Assembly: GCA_022819825.1 (NCBI GenBank)
Contig: JAJEGM010000054.1
Span: 1 to 64,000 of the forward strand
Origin: Acidimicrobiia bacterium
GTDB lineage: Bacteria > Actinomycetota > Acidimicrobiia > Acidimicrobiales > Bin134
Direction: 5' to 3'
DNA length: 64,000 bases
This document shows, one piece after another, positions 1-8,939 of this stretch. A model generated the notes under the pieces. It did not search any database, was not told where the DNA came from, and saw only the letters and a program-made list of their open reading frames with translations. Within the stretch, counting starts at the first letter, position 1; each line of letters opens with the position of its first letter. The translations under genes were made by a program, and so were the position numbers.

Positions 1-2
1 CG

Positions 3-1580
3 CCGCTGCACTACCTTCAACCACCGGGGGCCTCCCGTCTCTTGGACTATGTGTCAGTCACAAGAATCGGCGAGGCCCCCACCCTCAGTGGTGGACCCCC
101 AAATCACCCTGGTCCCAGCTTCGACGCGAAGAGCCGCCAAACTCTTCCTGCAGATAGACAGGAAAGGCTAGAGCAACACTTTAATGATGCTTACATCAGG
201 TTGAAGGAGGAAATCGATATGCAAGTTACCTCACTCAACTTGATTCAAGAAGAAGCAGAAAGGATCTCTCTTCCTAACTCTGCGCAGTTCTACGAGCATT
301 TGACGGACAAGTATGCTCAAATGAAGGAATCGTTTTCTAAAACGACCGATGCCGTTCGACAAACAGCGGAGTCTTTGTTGTGTGACCTGAAGGCAAAGGA
401 AGATAAACCATTTGAAAGTCAACAATTGTCTGGTGGCCTTCCAACAATGAAGTCAACAGCAATTTCTGAAGTAAATCTATTGATACAAGAACACAACAGA
501 TTGACCGAGGAATTCTCGGAGCAAGTTGCTCAATCAAGAGAAGCGCTAGAAAAAGACTCAGTGGCTACTGTATTTTCAGAATTTCGGAAGTACGAAGAGG
601 ATTTGAAGTCAAGTAATGAAGCCATTAAATCGAGCGAGTCCAAGAATGCTGAGTTGGATGGCGAAATCGCAGATCTGGAACGACAAATTTCCGAACATCG
701 TAAACCCGCAGAGGAATTGAACGAAGACTTAGCCAAATATTTGGGGCACGACGCAATTCAATTGGAAATTCTGGATTATGGATATAAAATTGTCAGGAAT
801 GGTATTCTTGCCAAGGCATTGAGTGAAGGGGAGAAGACGGCGATCGCCTTACTCTACTTCTTGAAGAGTCTAGAAGATGAGAGGTTTGAACTTGAGAATG
901 GAGTGGTGGTCTTGGATGATCCGGTATCTAGCCTTGATTCCAACGCTCTTTACCTTGCTGTTGCTTTTATCCAAGAACGTACCAAGCGCGCTGCTCAATT
1001 GATTCTCTTGACACATAATTTCACATTGTTCAAGTTGGCAAAGAGATGGTTCATAAATATGAATTCAGAGTGGGATAGAGATGGTGACGGCACTGCCGCT
1101 AAACCAGCACGCTTTTATATGTTGGATTGGGAGTATGTTGATGGGACGCGAACCGCAAAAATGAAACCTCTGGATCCATTATTGGAAAAATTCGAGTCTG
1201 AGTACCATTTCTTGTTTTCTCAAATCTATCGTGCATCAAAAGATAACCGTGACGTTGACTTAGCGGAATACTATAGCTTGGCTAATGTTGCACGAAGGCT
1301 GCTTGAGATGTTTCTAGCCTTTAGAAGTCCAGGTGCTACAGGTGACTTGCCAAATCAGTTGAATTCGGCCAAATTGAGCTCCCCACAGATTGGTCGAATC
1401 GTGAAGTTCGTCCATAGCCATTCCCATGGGGATTTTGTTGGGGAATCGGAACACAATTTGTCAATGTTAAGCGAAGGAAGGCAGGTAATGAAGGACATCA
1501 TGGCGTTAATCAGAGCTGAAGACAAGGCTCATCATAAGGCCATGAGGCGCTTGGTGGAGAAAGCTGGCGCATATGCATGA
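3..1580 (+). CDS. AAA_13-type (RloC/PrrC-like) ATPase, 5'-truncated by window edge
   Basis: The frame is open from the first bases of the window, so the real start and the Walker A motif lie upstream; a TTG at 42 is the first possible start inside. Visible are a long coiled-coil-prone middle (about residues 50-240, numbered from 42), an ABC-like signature LSEGEKTA, a Walker B segment VVVLDDPVSSLDSN and an H-loop LLTHNF. These are typical of the AAA_13 family (PF13166), which includes the anticodon nucleases RloC and PrrC and many defence ATPases. Near the C-terminus R418-x3-E422 is followed by H458/H460/H462, a spacing reminiscent of the Arg-Glu-His nuclease triad of PrrC; this is suggestive only. 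The gene is clearly richer in A+T than its neighbours, which points to horizontal transfer. A plain SMC/RecN role is less likely. Confidence 0.75.
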   Translation, partial: PLHYLQPPGASRLLDYVSVTRIGEAPTLSGGPPNHPGPSFDAKSRQTLPADRQERLEQHFNDAYIRLKEEIDMQVTSLNLIQEEAERISLPNSAQFYEHLTDKYAQMKESFSKTTDAVRQTAESLLCDLKAKEDKPFESQQLSGGLPTMKSTAISEVNLLIQEHNRLTEEFSEQVAQSREALEKDSVATVFSEFRKYEEDLKSSNEAIKSSESKNAELDGEIADLERQISEHRKPAEELNEDLAKYLGHDAIQLEILDYGYKIVRNGILAKALSEGEKTAIALLYFLKSLEDERFELENGVVVLDDPVSSLDSNALYLAVAFIQERTKRAAQLILLTHNFTLFKLAKRWFINMNSEWDRDGDGTAAKPARFYMLDWEYVDGTRTAKMKPLDPLLEKFESEYHFLFSQIYRASKDNRDVDLAEYYSLANVARRLLEMFLAFRSPGATGDLPNQLNSAKLSSPQIGRIVKFVHSHSHGDFVGESEHNLSMLSEGRQVMKDIMALIRAEDKAHHKAMRRLVEKAGAYA

Positions 1581-1657
1581 AATGGAATGGAGGACTGTTT
1601 ACAGAGGTCATGAGTCGGTTGGAGGGAGCCACAGCGAGAATGTAAGGCTGGACTGCC

Positions 1658-2239
1658 ATGGCTAGCGGGTTTGAGCGGTTTCGAGATTCGGCACGAGAGC
1701 TCGGGGTTTCGGTGGAGCCAGTGCGGTATCCGGCGGGCACTCGGACGGCGGCTGATGCCGCCGCGGCGGTGGGGTGCGAAGTGGGGCAGATCGTGAAATC
1801 GCTGGTTTTTGCCACTCCGGCGAAGCTGGTGGTGGCGTTGACTTCGGGGGCCAACCAGGTGGACACCGATCGCTTGGGCGAGTTGGCGGGCGAAGAGGTC
1901 AGCTTGGCCGATCCTGAGACGGTGCGAGGAGCCACCGGGTTTGCCATAGGGGGAACCCTGCCGTTCGGGCATCTCAATCCGTTGGCTACCTGGATCGACG
2001 AGGACTTGCTGGCGTATGACATTGTGTGGGCCGCGGCTGGCACTCCCGATTCCTGCTTTCCCATCGCTCCGGCTCAACTAGTTGCCGCGTCGGGGGCGAC
2101 TCCGGCTGATTTTGCCCAACGACAGGAGCGTGAGCATGTGGGCCGATGGCTTGTCGACAACATGCCGCGCGGTATCGATCTTGAGTTGCCTGACAGGAGG
2201 GAACCTGATCGAGAGGTCTCTCTTCTAGGCGGCGACTAG
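1658..2239 (+). CDS. YbaK/EbsC-type aminoacyl-tRNA deacylase
   Basis: The 193-residue protein spans one YbaK/ProX editing domain (PF04073). Members hydrolyse mischarged aminoacyl-tRNAs such as Cys- or Ala-tRNAPro in the cytoplasm. Family landmarks are the conserved lysine in the IVKSL segment, the GANQVDTDRL stretch and the GGTLPFGH loop that shapes the substrate pocket. The ATG at 1658 fits the usual N-terminus. It stands alone on this strand after the AT-rich ATPase, and its stop codon overlaps that of the convergent BrkB-like gene through a CTAG. The exact tRNA substrate cannot be told from sequence. Confidence 0.85.
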   Translation: MASGFERFRDSARELGVSVEPVRYPAGTRTAADAAAAVGCEVGQIVKSLVFATPAKLVVALTSGANQVDTDRLGELAGEEVSLADPETVRGATGFAIGGTLPFGHLNPLATWIDEDLLAYDIVWAAAGTPDSCFPIAPAQLVAASGATPADFAQRQEREHVGRWLVDNMPRGIDLELPDRREPDREVSLLGGD

Positions 2240-3045
2240 GCGTTCCGCTGGTCGAGGGCGCCGGCGACTGCGGCGCCGGCGGTTACGCCGCAGGCGGCGG
2301 CCCATAGCCAGCTGAGGGCGGCCAGGGTTCCGGCGGTGGCCACGGTGATGGCGGTGCCTCCTACGGTCCAGTTCACAGCTACTGCGGCTATGGCCGATAC
2401 CACTGAGAACCAGAGGGCCGACACCAAGCCGCCAATCAAGTGATGGCGCCATGGCTGGTGGGGGCAGGACATTTTCTGCACCAGGGAGAACACGGCCAAT
2501 GCAGATATGAAGCCGACCACCGGGGCCAGTCGGGGGTCAACCCAAACCGCAATGGCGGTGGGACCGGCGATCAGGGGAAGCGCGCCTATCAGCAGCCAAA
2601 ATCCGGTGAACCGTTCCAGCCACCACGACCGGCGGGGGGCGCCCCGCACCCGGCGGACGGCCCGGCAGGCAGCAGCAGCGGCTCGCATGGTGCCCCATAC
2701 TGCGACCACTGCGGCGATGGACGTGGCTGCCGGGGGAGCGGAGACCACGTCGGCGAACTCCTCGCCGATGGTGCTGTCAACATCGCTCAGCGCGGTCTGG
2801 CCTGCGTCGGCCAGCCACTCGTTGAACCGGTCGGCGATCCGGTCCGACACCGCCCGAACTGTGGAGGCGATGGCTGCGGCGGCCACCGCGGCCGGAAACA
2901 GGGATACCGCCGACCAGAAGGCGATCTCCGCCGCTCCGGTGCCGCCTTCGCCCTCCCGCCAGCACGAAACGGACTGCTTGGCCAGGGAAACGGCCCTCGT
3001 GAACCAACTCTCAGCAGCAGCCGACGGTGCCTCATCAGCGCCCAT
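2236..3045 (-). CDS. YihY/BrkB-like integral membrane protein
   Basis: A 269-residue, Ala/Val-rich protein with about six predicted membrane segments. The early segment IAFWSAVSLFPAAVAAAA resembles the AxAFYxLLSLFP signature of the YihY/BrkB family (once misnamed ribonuclease BN), and the fold length matches. The function of this family is poorly defined (envelope or transport roles are proposed). It lies 11 bases downstream of the fused EtfBA gene on the same strand, so the two are probably co-transcribed. Similarity is moderate, so the family call rests on topology plus the N-terminal motif. Confidence 0.6.
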   Translation of the reverse strand: MGADEAPSAAAESWFTRAVSLAKQSVSCWREGEGGTGAAEIAFWSAVSLFPAAVAAAAIASTVRAVSDRIADRFNEWLADAGQTALSDVDSTIGEEFADVVSAPPAATSIAAVVAVWGTMRAAAAACRAVRRVRGAPRRSWWLERFTGFWLLIGALPLIAGPTAIAVWVDPRLAPVVGFISALAVFSLVQKMSCPHQPWRHHLIGGLVSALWFSVVSAIAAVAVNWTVGGTAITVATAGTLAALSWLWAAACGVTAGAAVAGALDQRNA

Positions 3046-3056
3046 CAGCGAGCGAG

Positions 3057-4895
3057 TCAGCCGGCCTGGGCTTCGGCGAGGCGGGGGATGAGCGCGTCGA
3101 AAACCTCCGCCCAGTCACCCACGAAGCCGATGTCCACGATCTCCCATAGGGGAGCGTCGGGGTCGGGGTTGATACCCACCACTGTGCCGGCGTTGCGGAC
3201 GCCCACGGTGTGGTTGAATTTTCCGCTCATGCCGATAGCGAAGTAGAGCCGCGGGCTGATGCTGTGGCCGGTGATGCCCACTTGGCGGGCCCGGGGCATC
3301 CAGCCGTAGTCGGTGACCTTGCGAGTGGCGCACAGGGCGGCCCCGATGGCGGCCTGGTGCTTCTCCAGCTTGGGGTAGTCGGTTGGGTCGACCCCTTGGC
3401 CCACGCCGATCACCACCGAGGCGTTGGCCAGCTCATCGCTGTCGTCGTCTCGGTAGCGCCTGATGATCTCGAGGCGGCTGTGGCCGGGAGAGTCAAGCGA
3501 CGATTGGAGGGCTGGGGGGCGGTCGGGATTAGGACGGGGGAAGGGCAGCACCCCAGGGCGCACTGTGGCCATTTGAATGGGAGAAGCGCAGAGGATCTCG
3601 GCCACCAGCCATCCCCCGAATGCCGGCTTCATGGCGATCAGCTTCCCGTGGTCATCCACCTTGAGCCCAACTGCGTCGCCGGTGAGCCCCGCGCCCAGCG
3701 TCGCGGCCATTCGGGAGGCCACCTCACGGCCCCAAGCGGTGCCCGGTGCCAGAACGGCCCATGGCTGGGTCTCGGTTGCCCAGCCTGCCATGGCCGCCGC
3801 CAGGTCTTCCTCGACCAGCGAAGCGCTGCTATCGCCGCCTGAGATGTCGATCTGCTCATCGGCTCCCCATGGGCCCAGATCCTCGTCGGCATCGTCCAAG
3901 CTGGGACCAAGGGCGGCTACCCATCCGCCAATCTCAGCAGCCAACTCGGCGGCAGCTCCGAGGAGTTCCCGGGTCACTCGGTCTCGGCCAAGTTCCACCA
4001 GTACTGCAATGGCGGGGCCGCCGGATCCGGCCTCCGAGCGCTTGGCAACCATGGCCGGCTCGGACACAGAACCGCTAGCCAGTGCGCCCTTTTCGGCCAG
4101 GATGGCCACTGCCTGTTCGATCTGCTCGTCCAGCGTGCCGCTCATCATCTGGCGGCCGCGCTCCACGTCGATCATCTGAACTGGCCCGACCGTGGTGGGG
4201 CTGGCCTCCTGACCCCATGGACCGGGACCCAAGTTGGCGGCGCTCACCGTCTGAATGTGGGAGCTGTCCACCGTGGCCCAGGCCTCCGGGTCCTTGATCT
4301 TGCACGGGTCGCACAATCGCTCCGCGCACGACACCACCGCGGGCAACTCCACCGCCACGTCAACCCACTCGTCGTCGTGTTCCAACCGCAGCTCCAGGCG
4401 GTCGCCATGAAGGGAGAAGTGCCGAACCCCGGTGGCGAACGGCAGCCCGAGCAGCTCGGCGAGTTGCGGTGGTACCTGGCCGGTGTCGGAGTCCACCGAG
4501 TTGCGTCCCATCATCACCAGGTCGAACGGTCCGAACCGCTCCAGGGCGGCGGCCAGCGCCTTGGCGGTGGCCCAAGTGTCGGACCCGGCGAACTCCGGGT
4601 CGCAGATGTGGACCCCGGCGTCCACCCCAAAAAGGAGGGCCTCCCGACACACGTTCTCGGCCGATGGCGGTCCCAGCGTCAACACGGTCACCGTGCCCCC
4701 GCTGGCCCGGGCCACCTCGGTGCCCTTGGCCACGGCGCGGCGACAGTAGTCGTTCATGTGCATGTCGATGCCGTCTCGCACCATACGGCCATCGGGTCCG
4801 AGAACCATGTCCTCGAACACCGGGATCTGCTTGGCCAAAACAGCCACTCGCAGGGGACGATCCGGCGCAATCACGTCATCGGGCGGGTCAAACAT
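3057..4895 (-). CDS. Fused electron transfer flavoprotein, EtfB-EtfA
   Basis: One 612-residue chain holds both ETF subunits, normally two proteins. Residues about 15-260 are EtfB-like (AVLAKQIPVFED start, LGPPSAENVCREALLFGVD, GRNSVDSDTGQVPPQLAE). Residues about 290-612 are EtfA-like and end with the FAD domain: VVIGVGQGVD, then GITGHSISPRLYFAIGMSG, then FNHTVGVRNAGTVVGIN. ETF passes electrons from acyl-CoA dehydrogenases to ETF:quinone oxidoreductase. The many CoA-ester genes in this window fit that role. The gene has no frameshift at the junction, so the fusion is real in this sequence. A GGAG motif precedes the ATG at 4895. BrkB-like gene follows 11 bases downstream. Confidence 0.92.
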   Translation of the reverse strand: MFDPPDDVIAPDRPLRVAVLAKQIPVFEDMVLGPDGRMVRDGIDMHMNDYCRRAVAKGTEVARASGGTVTVLTLGPPSAENVCREALLFGVDAGVHICDPEFAGSDTWATAKALAAALERFGPFDLVMMGRNSVDSDTGQVPPQLAELLGLPFATGVRHFSLHGDRLELRLEHDDEWVDVAVELPAVVSCAERLCDPCKIKDPEAWATVDSSHIQTVSAANLGPGPWGQEASPTTVGPVQMIDVERGRQMMSGTLDEQIEQAVAILAEKGALASGSVSEPAMVAKRSEAGSGGPAIAVLVELGRDRVTRELLGAAAELAAEIGGWVAALGPSLDDADEDLGPWGADEQIDISGGDSSASLVEEDLAAAMAGWATETQPWAVLAPGTAWGREVASRMAATLGAGLTGDAVGLKVDDHGKLIAMKPAFGGWLVAEILCASPIQMATVRPGVLPFPRPNPDRPPALQSSLDSPGHSRLEIIRRYRDDDSDELANASVVIGVGQGVDPTDYPKLEKHQAAIGAALCATRKVTDYGWMPRARQVGITGHSISPRLYFAIGMSGKFNHTVGVRNAGTVVGINPDPDAPLWEIVDIGFVGDWAEVFDALIPRLAEAQAG

Positions 4896-5046
4896 CTGCT
4901 CCGAGGCTACTTAGCGCGGTAGCCCAAAAGGGGGTTGGGAGGTGAACGTCCCTGGAGACCCCTAGGTGGGTAGAGCGAAAATCCACAGTTTGCCTTGAAA
5001 AGAACTAGCACTGATTGAAGGCGTCCGTGGATAGAGTTTTCGATGG

Positions 5047-5092
5047 GCCGGAGCGAGGCACCCTCAAGAGGTTCTACCACCCTCGCTCCGGC
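5047..5092. repeat. 12-bp inverted repeat (stem-loop) in etfBA-bicupin gap
   Basis: GCCGGAGCGAGG at 5047-5058 is matched perfectly by CCTCGCTCCGGC at 5081-5092 with a 22-base loop. No T-tract follows on either strand, so it is not a standard intrinsic terminator for either flanking gene, which in any case diverge from here. It could be an RNA structure, a protein-binding site or a dispersed repeat. Confidence 0.6.
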
Positions 5093-5212
5093 TCAACGAT
5101 ATTGGTCAGAACGACCATTCTCAGTATATGGCGATCTTGAACCTGTCGAGCAAGGGATTGCGGGACGGTGAGGCCATTGGCGCTGGCATCCAAAGTGGCC
5201 GCCGTGGGCCGC

Positions 5213-5218
5213 TACGGT
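5213..5218 (+). promoter_or_regulatory. -10-like hexamer TACGGT for leaderless bicupin mRNA
   Basis: TACGGT ends seven bases before the ATG at 5225, so transcription would begin at the A of the start codon. No Shine-Dalgarno precedes the ATG. This supports choosing 5225 rather than the upstream GTG at 5168. Confidence 0.45.
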
Positions 5219-5224
5219 TGCCGG

Positions 5225-6178
5225 ATGGCACTTACGAGACGGCGAATCGTTACCGGGCACGACGACAGCGGGGCACCGGTCATCATCTCCGACGGGCAGG
5301 CTCCGTCGAGCTTCTTGGGGCGGAGCACGGCCAGCATGTGGTACGTCGGACAGTGTCCCGCCACGGCGGATGACGGCGGAGAAGAGCCGGACGACCGCAA
5401 GGATTTCGTTCCCCCGCCTGGTGGTATCTCGTGGCGGCTGTTCACGTTGAAGCCTTCAGGCGGCAAGGCGATCGGCCCGCTTGACGACCCCCGATTCGAC
5501 CAAGACCGGGTCGGCTTTCACGCCACTCCCACCATTGACTTCATCGAGATCATCTCGGGGCAGATCCGGTTGGAGTTGAACGAGCATTGGGTGGAGTTGG
5601 CCGCCGGCGACTGTGTCATCCAGCGGGGCACGTGGCATCGGTGGATCGTGATCGGCGACGACCCCTGCACGTTCAGCGCCACCATGCTGGGGGTGGGCGA
5701 CGGTGCGGATCCCGGCTTCGCGGGGGCATCCGTTGGCACCGTCGGCCCTCGCAGGATCGTGACCGACGGCGACGGGGTGTGCGCCGACGGCCCCCCGGCT
5801 ACCGCATCGCAGTCCGACGGCGGACTGCTCACCGCCGAGCTGTGGCACACCTTCGCCCCGGTGGTCAGCGAGCTCCAGGGTGGCGACGCCCCCCAGTCGG
5901 AGATGCAGCTGAACCCCCCGGGCGGAGGAGTCACCTGGAAGCAGGTGACCATTCCGGCGTCGATGGCCGACCAGGCCGCGTTGATGCACCAAACGCCCAC
6001 CATCGACTTCGTGCGGATCGCCCAGGGCACGGTGGACCTCGAGTTGCCTGGCCAGCCTCCTACGCATCTCACCGCGGGCGACTGTGTGATTCAGCGGGGC
6101 ACCGAGCACGCCTGGCGGAATACCGGCGACGGCCCGTTCACCCTCTCGGCGGTGATGATCGGGGTCGCCGGTGAATGA
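5225..6178 (+). CDS. Bicupin-domain protein (two tandem cupins)
   Basis: The 317-residue protein is an internal duplication. Each half has a TPTIDF segment followed by a G-x-I/V stretch, then AGDCVIQRGT and a following His: GTWHRW near residue 137 and GTEHAW near residue 293. These match the two cupin metal-binding motifs in reduced form, so each half could bind one metal. Bicupins include gentisate-type dioxygenases and oxalate decarboxylases, but the metal ligands here are fewer and substrate cannot be assigned. It overlaps the next gene by 8 bases (GTGAATGA), implying translational coupling with the SnoaL-like protein. Confidence 0.75.
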   Translation: MALTRRRIVTGHDDSGAPVIISDGQAPSSFLGRSTASMWYVGQCPATADDGGEEPDDRKDFVPPPGGISWRLFTLKPSGGKAIGPLDDPRFDQDRVGFHATPTIDFIEIISGQIRLELNEHWVELAAGDCVIQRGTWHRWIVIGDDPCTFSATMLGVGDGADPGFAGASVGTVGPRRIVTDGDGVCADGPPATASQSDGGLLTAELWHTFAPVVSELQGGDAPQSEMQLNPPGGGVTWKQVTIPASMADQAALMHQTPTIDFVRIAQGTVDLELPGQPPTHLTAGDCVIQRGTEHAWRNTGDGPFTLSAVMIGVAGE

Positions 6179-6725
6179 TCGATCAGGGGCTGATCTCGAC
6201 CCAAGGCTCCAAGCGCTGCTGGACAAGGACGAGATCACCGACACCATCCACCGGGTGGCCCGGGGTACCGACCGGCTTGACAAGGAGCTGATCATTTCCG
6301 GCTATCACCCCGACGGCTTTGACGACCACAACAACTTCCGGGGCAGCCCGACAGAGTTTGCCGACTGGGTGCTGGAGGTGCTGGTGCACTTCGACTACAC
6401 CCAGCACTTGTTGGGTCAGTCCCGCATCCAGCTTGAAGGCGATGTGGCCTTCGTGGAGACCTACTGCAACGCCCACCACGTGGTGCATCCCACCGAGAAG
6501 GGTCCTGGTTCCGACATGCGCATGGGGCTGCGTTACGTGGACCGCTTCGAGCGGCGCGACGGCGGTCCCTGGCTGATCGCCACCCGGATCTGCGCATTCG
6601 AATGGCGCTACACCCTGGAGCTGAATTACTCGCTTCCCTACGACGACGACTTCACCATCGGCTACCGGGATCGGTCCGACATCACCTACACCCGCCGAGG
6701 GCTGATGGGGGAGCCTCGGGGGTGA
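6171..6725 (+). CDS. SnoaL-like / NTF2-fold protein
   Basis: The 184-residue protein begins with a helix LQALLDKDEITDTIHRVARGTDRLD and continues with GYHPDGFDDH and a GLRYVDRFERR...GPWLIATR strand pair. This is the SnoaL_4 / polyketide-cyclase-like NTF2 fold (PF13577). Such proteins act as small dehydratases, isomerases or hydroxylase partners, often beside CoA-ligases and amidohydrolases. The GTG start at 6171 lies inside the end of the bicupin gene. Substrate unknown. Confidence 0.75.
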   Translation: MNDRSGADLDPRLQALLDKDEITDTIHRVARGTDRLDKELIISGYHPDGFDDHNNFRGSPTEFADWVLEVLVHFDYTQHLLGQSRIQLEGDVAFVETYCNAHHVVHPTEKGPGSDMRMGLRYVDRFERRDGGPWLIATRICAFEWRYTLELNYSLPYDDDFTIGYRDRSDITYTRRGLMGEPRG

Positions 6726-6767
6726 TTCCCGTCTGGGCCGAAGCGGCTTCGCAACCTGGGAGTGGAG

Positions 6768-7250
6768 ATGGCGCTCGATAAGCGACCCATCCGGTTTGAG
6801 CGGCTGGCTCTGGAGGAAGTGGTCCACGAGATGCTGACCCTGGCGGCCCGGGGCGACGGGTCGGGGTGGATCAACGTCCAGCCGCTGGTAGCCGACGAGG
6901 ATCGGCCTCCCGAGTCGCCCATATTCAAGCTGTTCACGGCGAAGGGACCGGCCGTTCCGCTCGGCACCTGGGTGCCGGGCCACCACTACCGGGACAAATG
7001 GCAGCCCGCCTCAGTGGGCTTACAGCACGCCGGTGGTCGTTACGCCGCCAAGCTGCTGGAGGAGCGGGGGGTGGCCGAGCCCGACGGTTGGAACCGGCGC
7101 CAGGACCACATCAAGCGGGGCTTGGTGTACGAGCTGCCCGAAGGTCAGGACCCGCGGGTGGCACTGGAGTTCCTGGTTGACGCCATGGCCAATCTCGTGG
7201 AGTTTCCGCTAAGCGGCCGCTGGCAGGCAATGGTTCTGACCCAGCGCTAA
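6768..7250 (+). CDS. Conserved-looking hypothetical protein
   Basis: The 160-residue product starts at ATG 6768, chosen because GGGAG lies about six bases upstream; a GTG two codons earlier is the alternative. I do not recognise the family. It is soluble, lacks a signal peptide, and has a central WVPGHHYRDKWQP segment with two adjacent His, and a C-terminal EFLVDAMANLVEFPLSGRW. It follows the SnoaL-like gene by 42 bases on the same strand, so it probably belongs to the bicupin operon. Its stop codon overlaps by four bases the stop of the convergent acyl-CoA ligase gene. Confidence 0.6.
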   Translation: MALDKRPIRFERLALEEVVHEMLTLAARGDGSGWINVQPLVADEDRPPESPIFKLFTAKGPAVPLGTWVPGHHYRDKWQPASVGLQHAGGRYAAKLLEERGVAEPDGWNRRQDHIKRGLVYELPEGQDPRVALEFLVDAMANLVEFPLSGRWQAMVLTQR

Positions 7251-8935
7251 GTCTGATCCTCTTCAGCACTGAGCCGGTCGGCGGCGTCCCCTTTGAGTTG
7301 GCCCTTGGCCACCTTGCCCCCCGAGGACCGGGCCAGGGCGTCGACCACGAACAGGTGCTCGGGCCACCACTCCCGGGAAACCCCGCGGCCGGCCAGGTGT
7401 TCCCGGAGTCCGTCGAGATCCAGGCTGGTTCCGGGCACCAACTCCACGTAGGCGGCCACCCGCTCGCCGAACACCGGGTCGGGGGCGGCCACCGCAGCCA
7501 CCATGGCCACAGCCGGGTGGGTCATCACCTCGTCTTCCACCGCAGGTGCGCTGATGTTCTTGCCCCCTCGGATAATGAAGTCCGACGTGCGCCCCACCAC
7601 CCGCAGGTAGCCGTCGTCGTCGATCTCCACGATGTCGCCCATCAGCATCCGGCCATCGTCGGTCATCAGCTCGGTGTTGGCCTTGGCATCGTCGTAGTAG
7701 CCCAAGGCGGTAGCCGGTCCCCGGCAGGCGGGCTGCCCCCGGCCTCGCAGCTCGGGAAGCAGGGAACCGTCGTCGGGGTCGTATAGGGCACAGTCCATCT
7801 CGGGTTCGCACTTCCCGCCGGAACGCAGTCGGGCCGACCGGTGATCGCTCAACCGGGTTCCACTCAGCATGCCGGTCTCATTGGAGCCATAGAAATTCAG
7901 CACCGTGCAGCCGGTGCGATCCTCGAACTCGGATGCCCGTTGATAGGGGATGGCCTCGCCGCCGGTGAACATCAGCCGCAGCGACGACAGATCGTGGTCG
8001 TCGAACACCGGCGAGTTCAGCATCATGATGAACTGGGTGGTCACCGCGCACAGCACGGTGACCCGCTCCGCCTCGATGAGGCGGATCAGCGCGGCGGCGT
8101 CGAAGTCGGCCATCACCACGGTGGGAACGCCCAGGATGGTGGGGGTGTAGTGGGCGGTCCACAGCCCGAAACCGAACGGGGCCGGCACCGGCACGCAGAA
8201 CACCTCGTCGGTCCCCAGGCCGCTGTACTCCACCGCCTTCTGATGGAAGTAGAACCACCGGTTGTGGGTCTGCATCACGCACTTGGGCAGCCCAGTGGTG
8301 CCCGACGTGGAGTTCAGCAAGCAAAGCTCGGAGGCCCCAAGACGGCGCTGCTCGACGGCTTCGGCAAATCCTGAGACCGACTCCGGCTTGGGGGCATCCT
8401 CGCCGTCGAGCGCGATGGCCGCATCCTGGCCGGGGCCTTCGATGGTGATGTGATGTGCGAGATCGGGAAGGCTTCGTCGTAATTCAGTGACTGCGTCGGC
8501 CGCCAGTTGCCCCCGGAGTTCCGCACCGGTGACGACAGCCCGAGCCCCGGATTTCTCAACTAGGTGGGCGATCTCCGCCGGCCCGGCTCGGTGGCCAATC
8601 CCCATTACCACAACCCCGGCCTTGTCGGCACCCGTGAACGCCGCATGAACCGCAGCGCCATCAGGCAAGATCACCGCCGCCCGATCGCCCCGTTCCAGCC
8701 CCGCAGCCAACAGCGCAGCCGCCATCCGATCGGACAGCCGGTCATATCCCGCCCAAGTGGTCCGGTCGATGCTCCCCGGCGAGTCTGGATCCGGCGAGCG
8801 GCTCCACGTGAAGTAGGCGATGCCGTCGGGCTGCTCGGCGGCGTTGCGGCGGATCAGGTCAGTGGGAGTCTCATACCCCCACCAACCCGCAGCCATATAG
8901 GCGGCAGCCACCTCAGGGTCAGCCGCGATCGGCAC
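7247..8935 (-). CDS. AMP-forming acyl-CoA synthetase
   Basis: The 562-residue protein belongs to the ANL superfamily (PF00501/PF13193). It adenylates a carboxylic acid and transfers it to CoA. The phosphate-binding loop STSGTTGLPK is at residues 209-218, the adenine motif FYGSNETG near 350, the hinge-region GYLRVVGRTSDFIIRGGKNIS near 435-455, and a C-terminal GGKVAKGQLK carries the catalytic lysine. The acid substrate cannot be read from sequence. The GTG start at 8935 lies four bases after the amidohydrolase stop, so the two form an operon. Confidence 0.9.
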   Translation of the reverse strand: MPIAADPEVAAAYMAAGWWGYETPTDLIRRNAAEQPDGIAYFTWSRSPDPDSPGSIDRTTWAGYDRLSDRMAAALLAAGLERGDRAAVILPDGAAVHAAFTGADKAGVVVMGIGHRAGPAEIAHLVEKSGARAVVTGAELRGQLAADAVTELRRSLPDLAHHITIEGPGQDAAIALDGEDAPKPESVSGFAEAVEQRRLGASELCLLNSTSGTTGLPKCVMQTHNRWFYFHQKAVEYSGLGTDEVFCVPVPAPFGFGLWTAHYTPTILGVPTVVMADFDAAALIRLIEAERVTVLCAVTTQFIMMLNSPVFDDHDLSSLRLMFTGGEAIPYQRASEFEDRTGCTVLNFYGSNETGMLSGTRLSDHRSARLRSGGKCEPEMDCALYDPDDGSLLPELRGRGQPACRGPATALGYYDDAKANTELMTDDGRMLMGDIVEIDDDGYLRVVGRTSDFIIRGGKNISAPAVEDEVMTHPAVAMVAAVAAPDPVFGERVAAYVELVPGTSLDLDGLREHLAGRGVSREWWPEHLFVVDALARSSGGKVAKGQLKGDAADRLSAEEDQT

Positions 8936-8939
8936 AGTC

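Larger units (their letters stand above)
4896..5224. other. Intergenic region with inverted repeats
   Basis: This is the only stretch of more than 300 bases without a convincing gene. It separates the divergent etfBA and bicupin genes and is less GC-rich than its surroundings. It contains a 12-bp perfect inverted repeat (5047-5058 with 5081-5092), a 5-bp inverted repeat TGGTC-agaac-GACCA at 5103-5117, and a TACGGT -10-like hexamer at 5213-5218 just before the bicupin start. Short open frames here lack homology that I recognise. It may hold promoters, operators or a small RNA. Confidence 0.6.
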
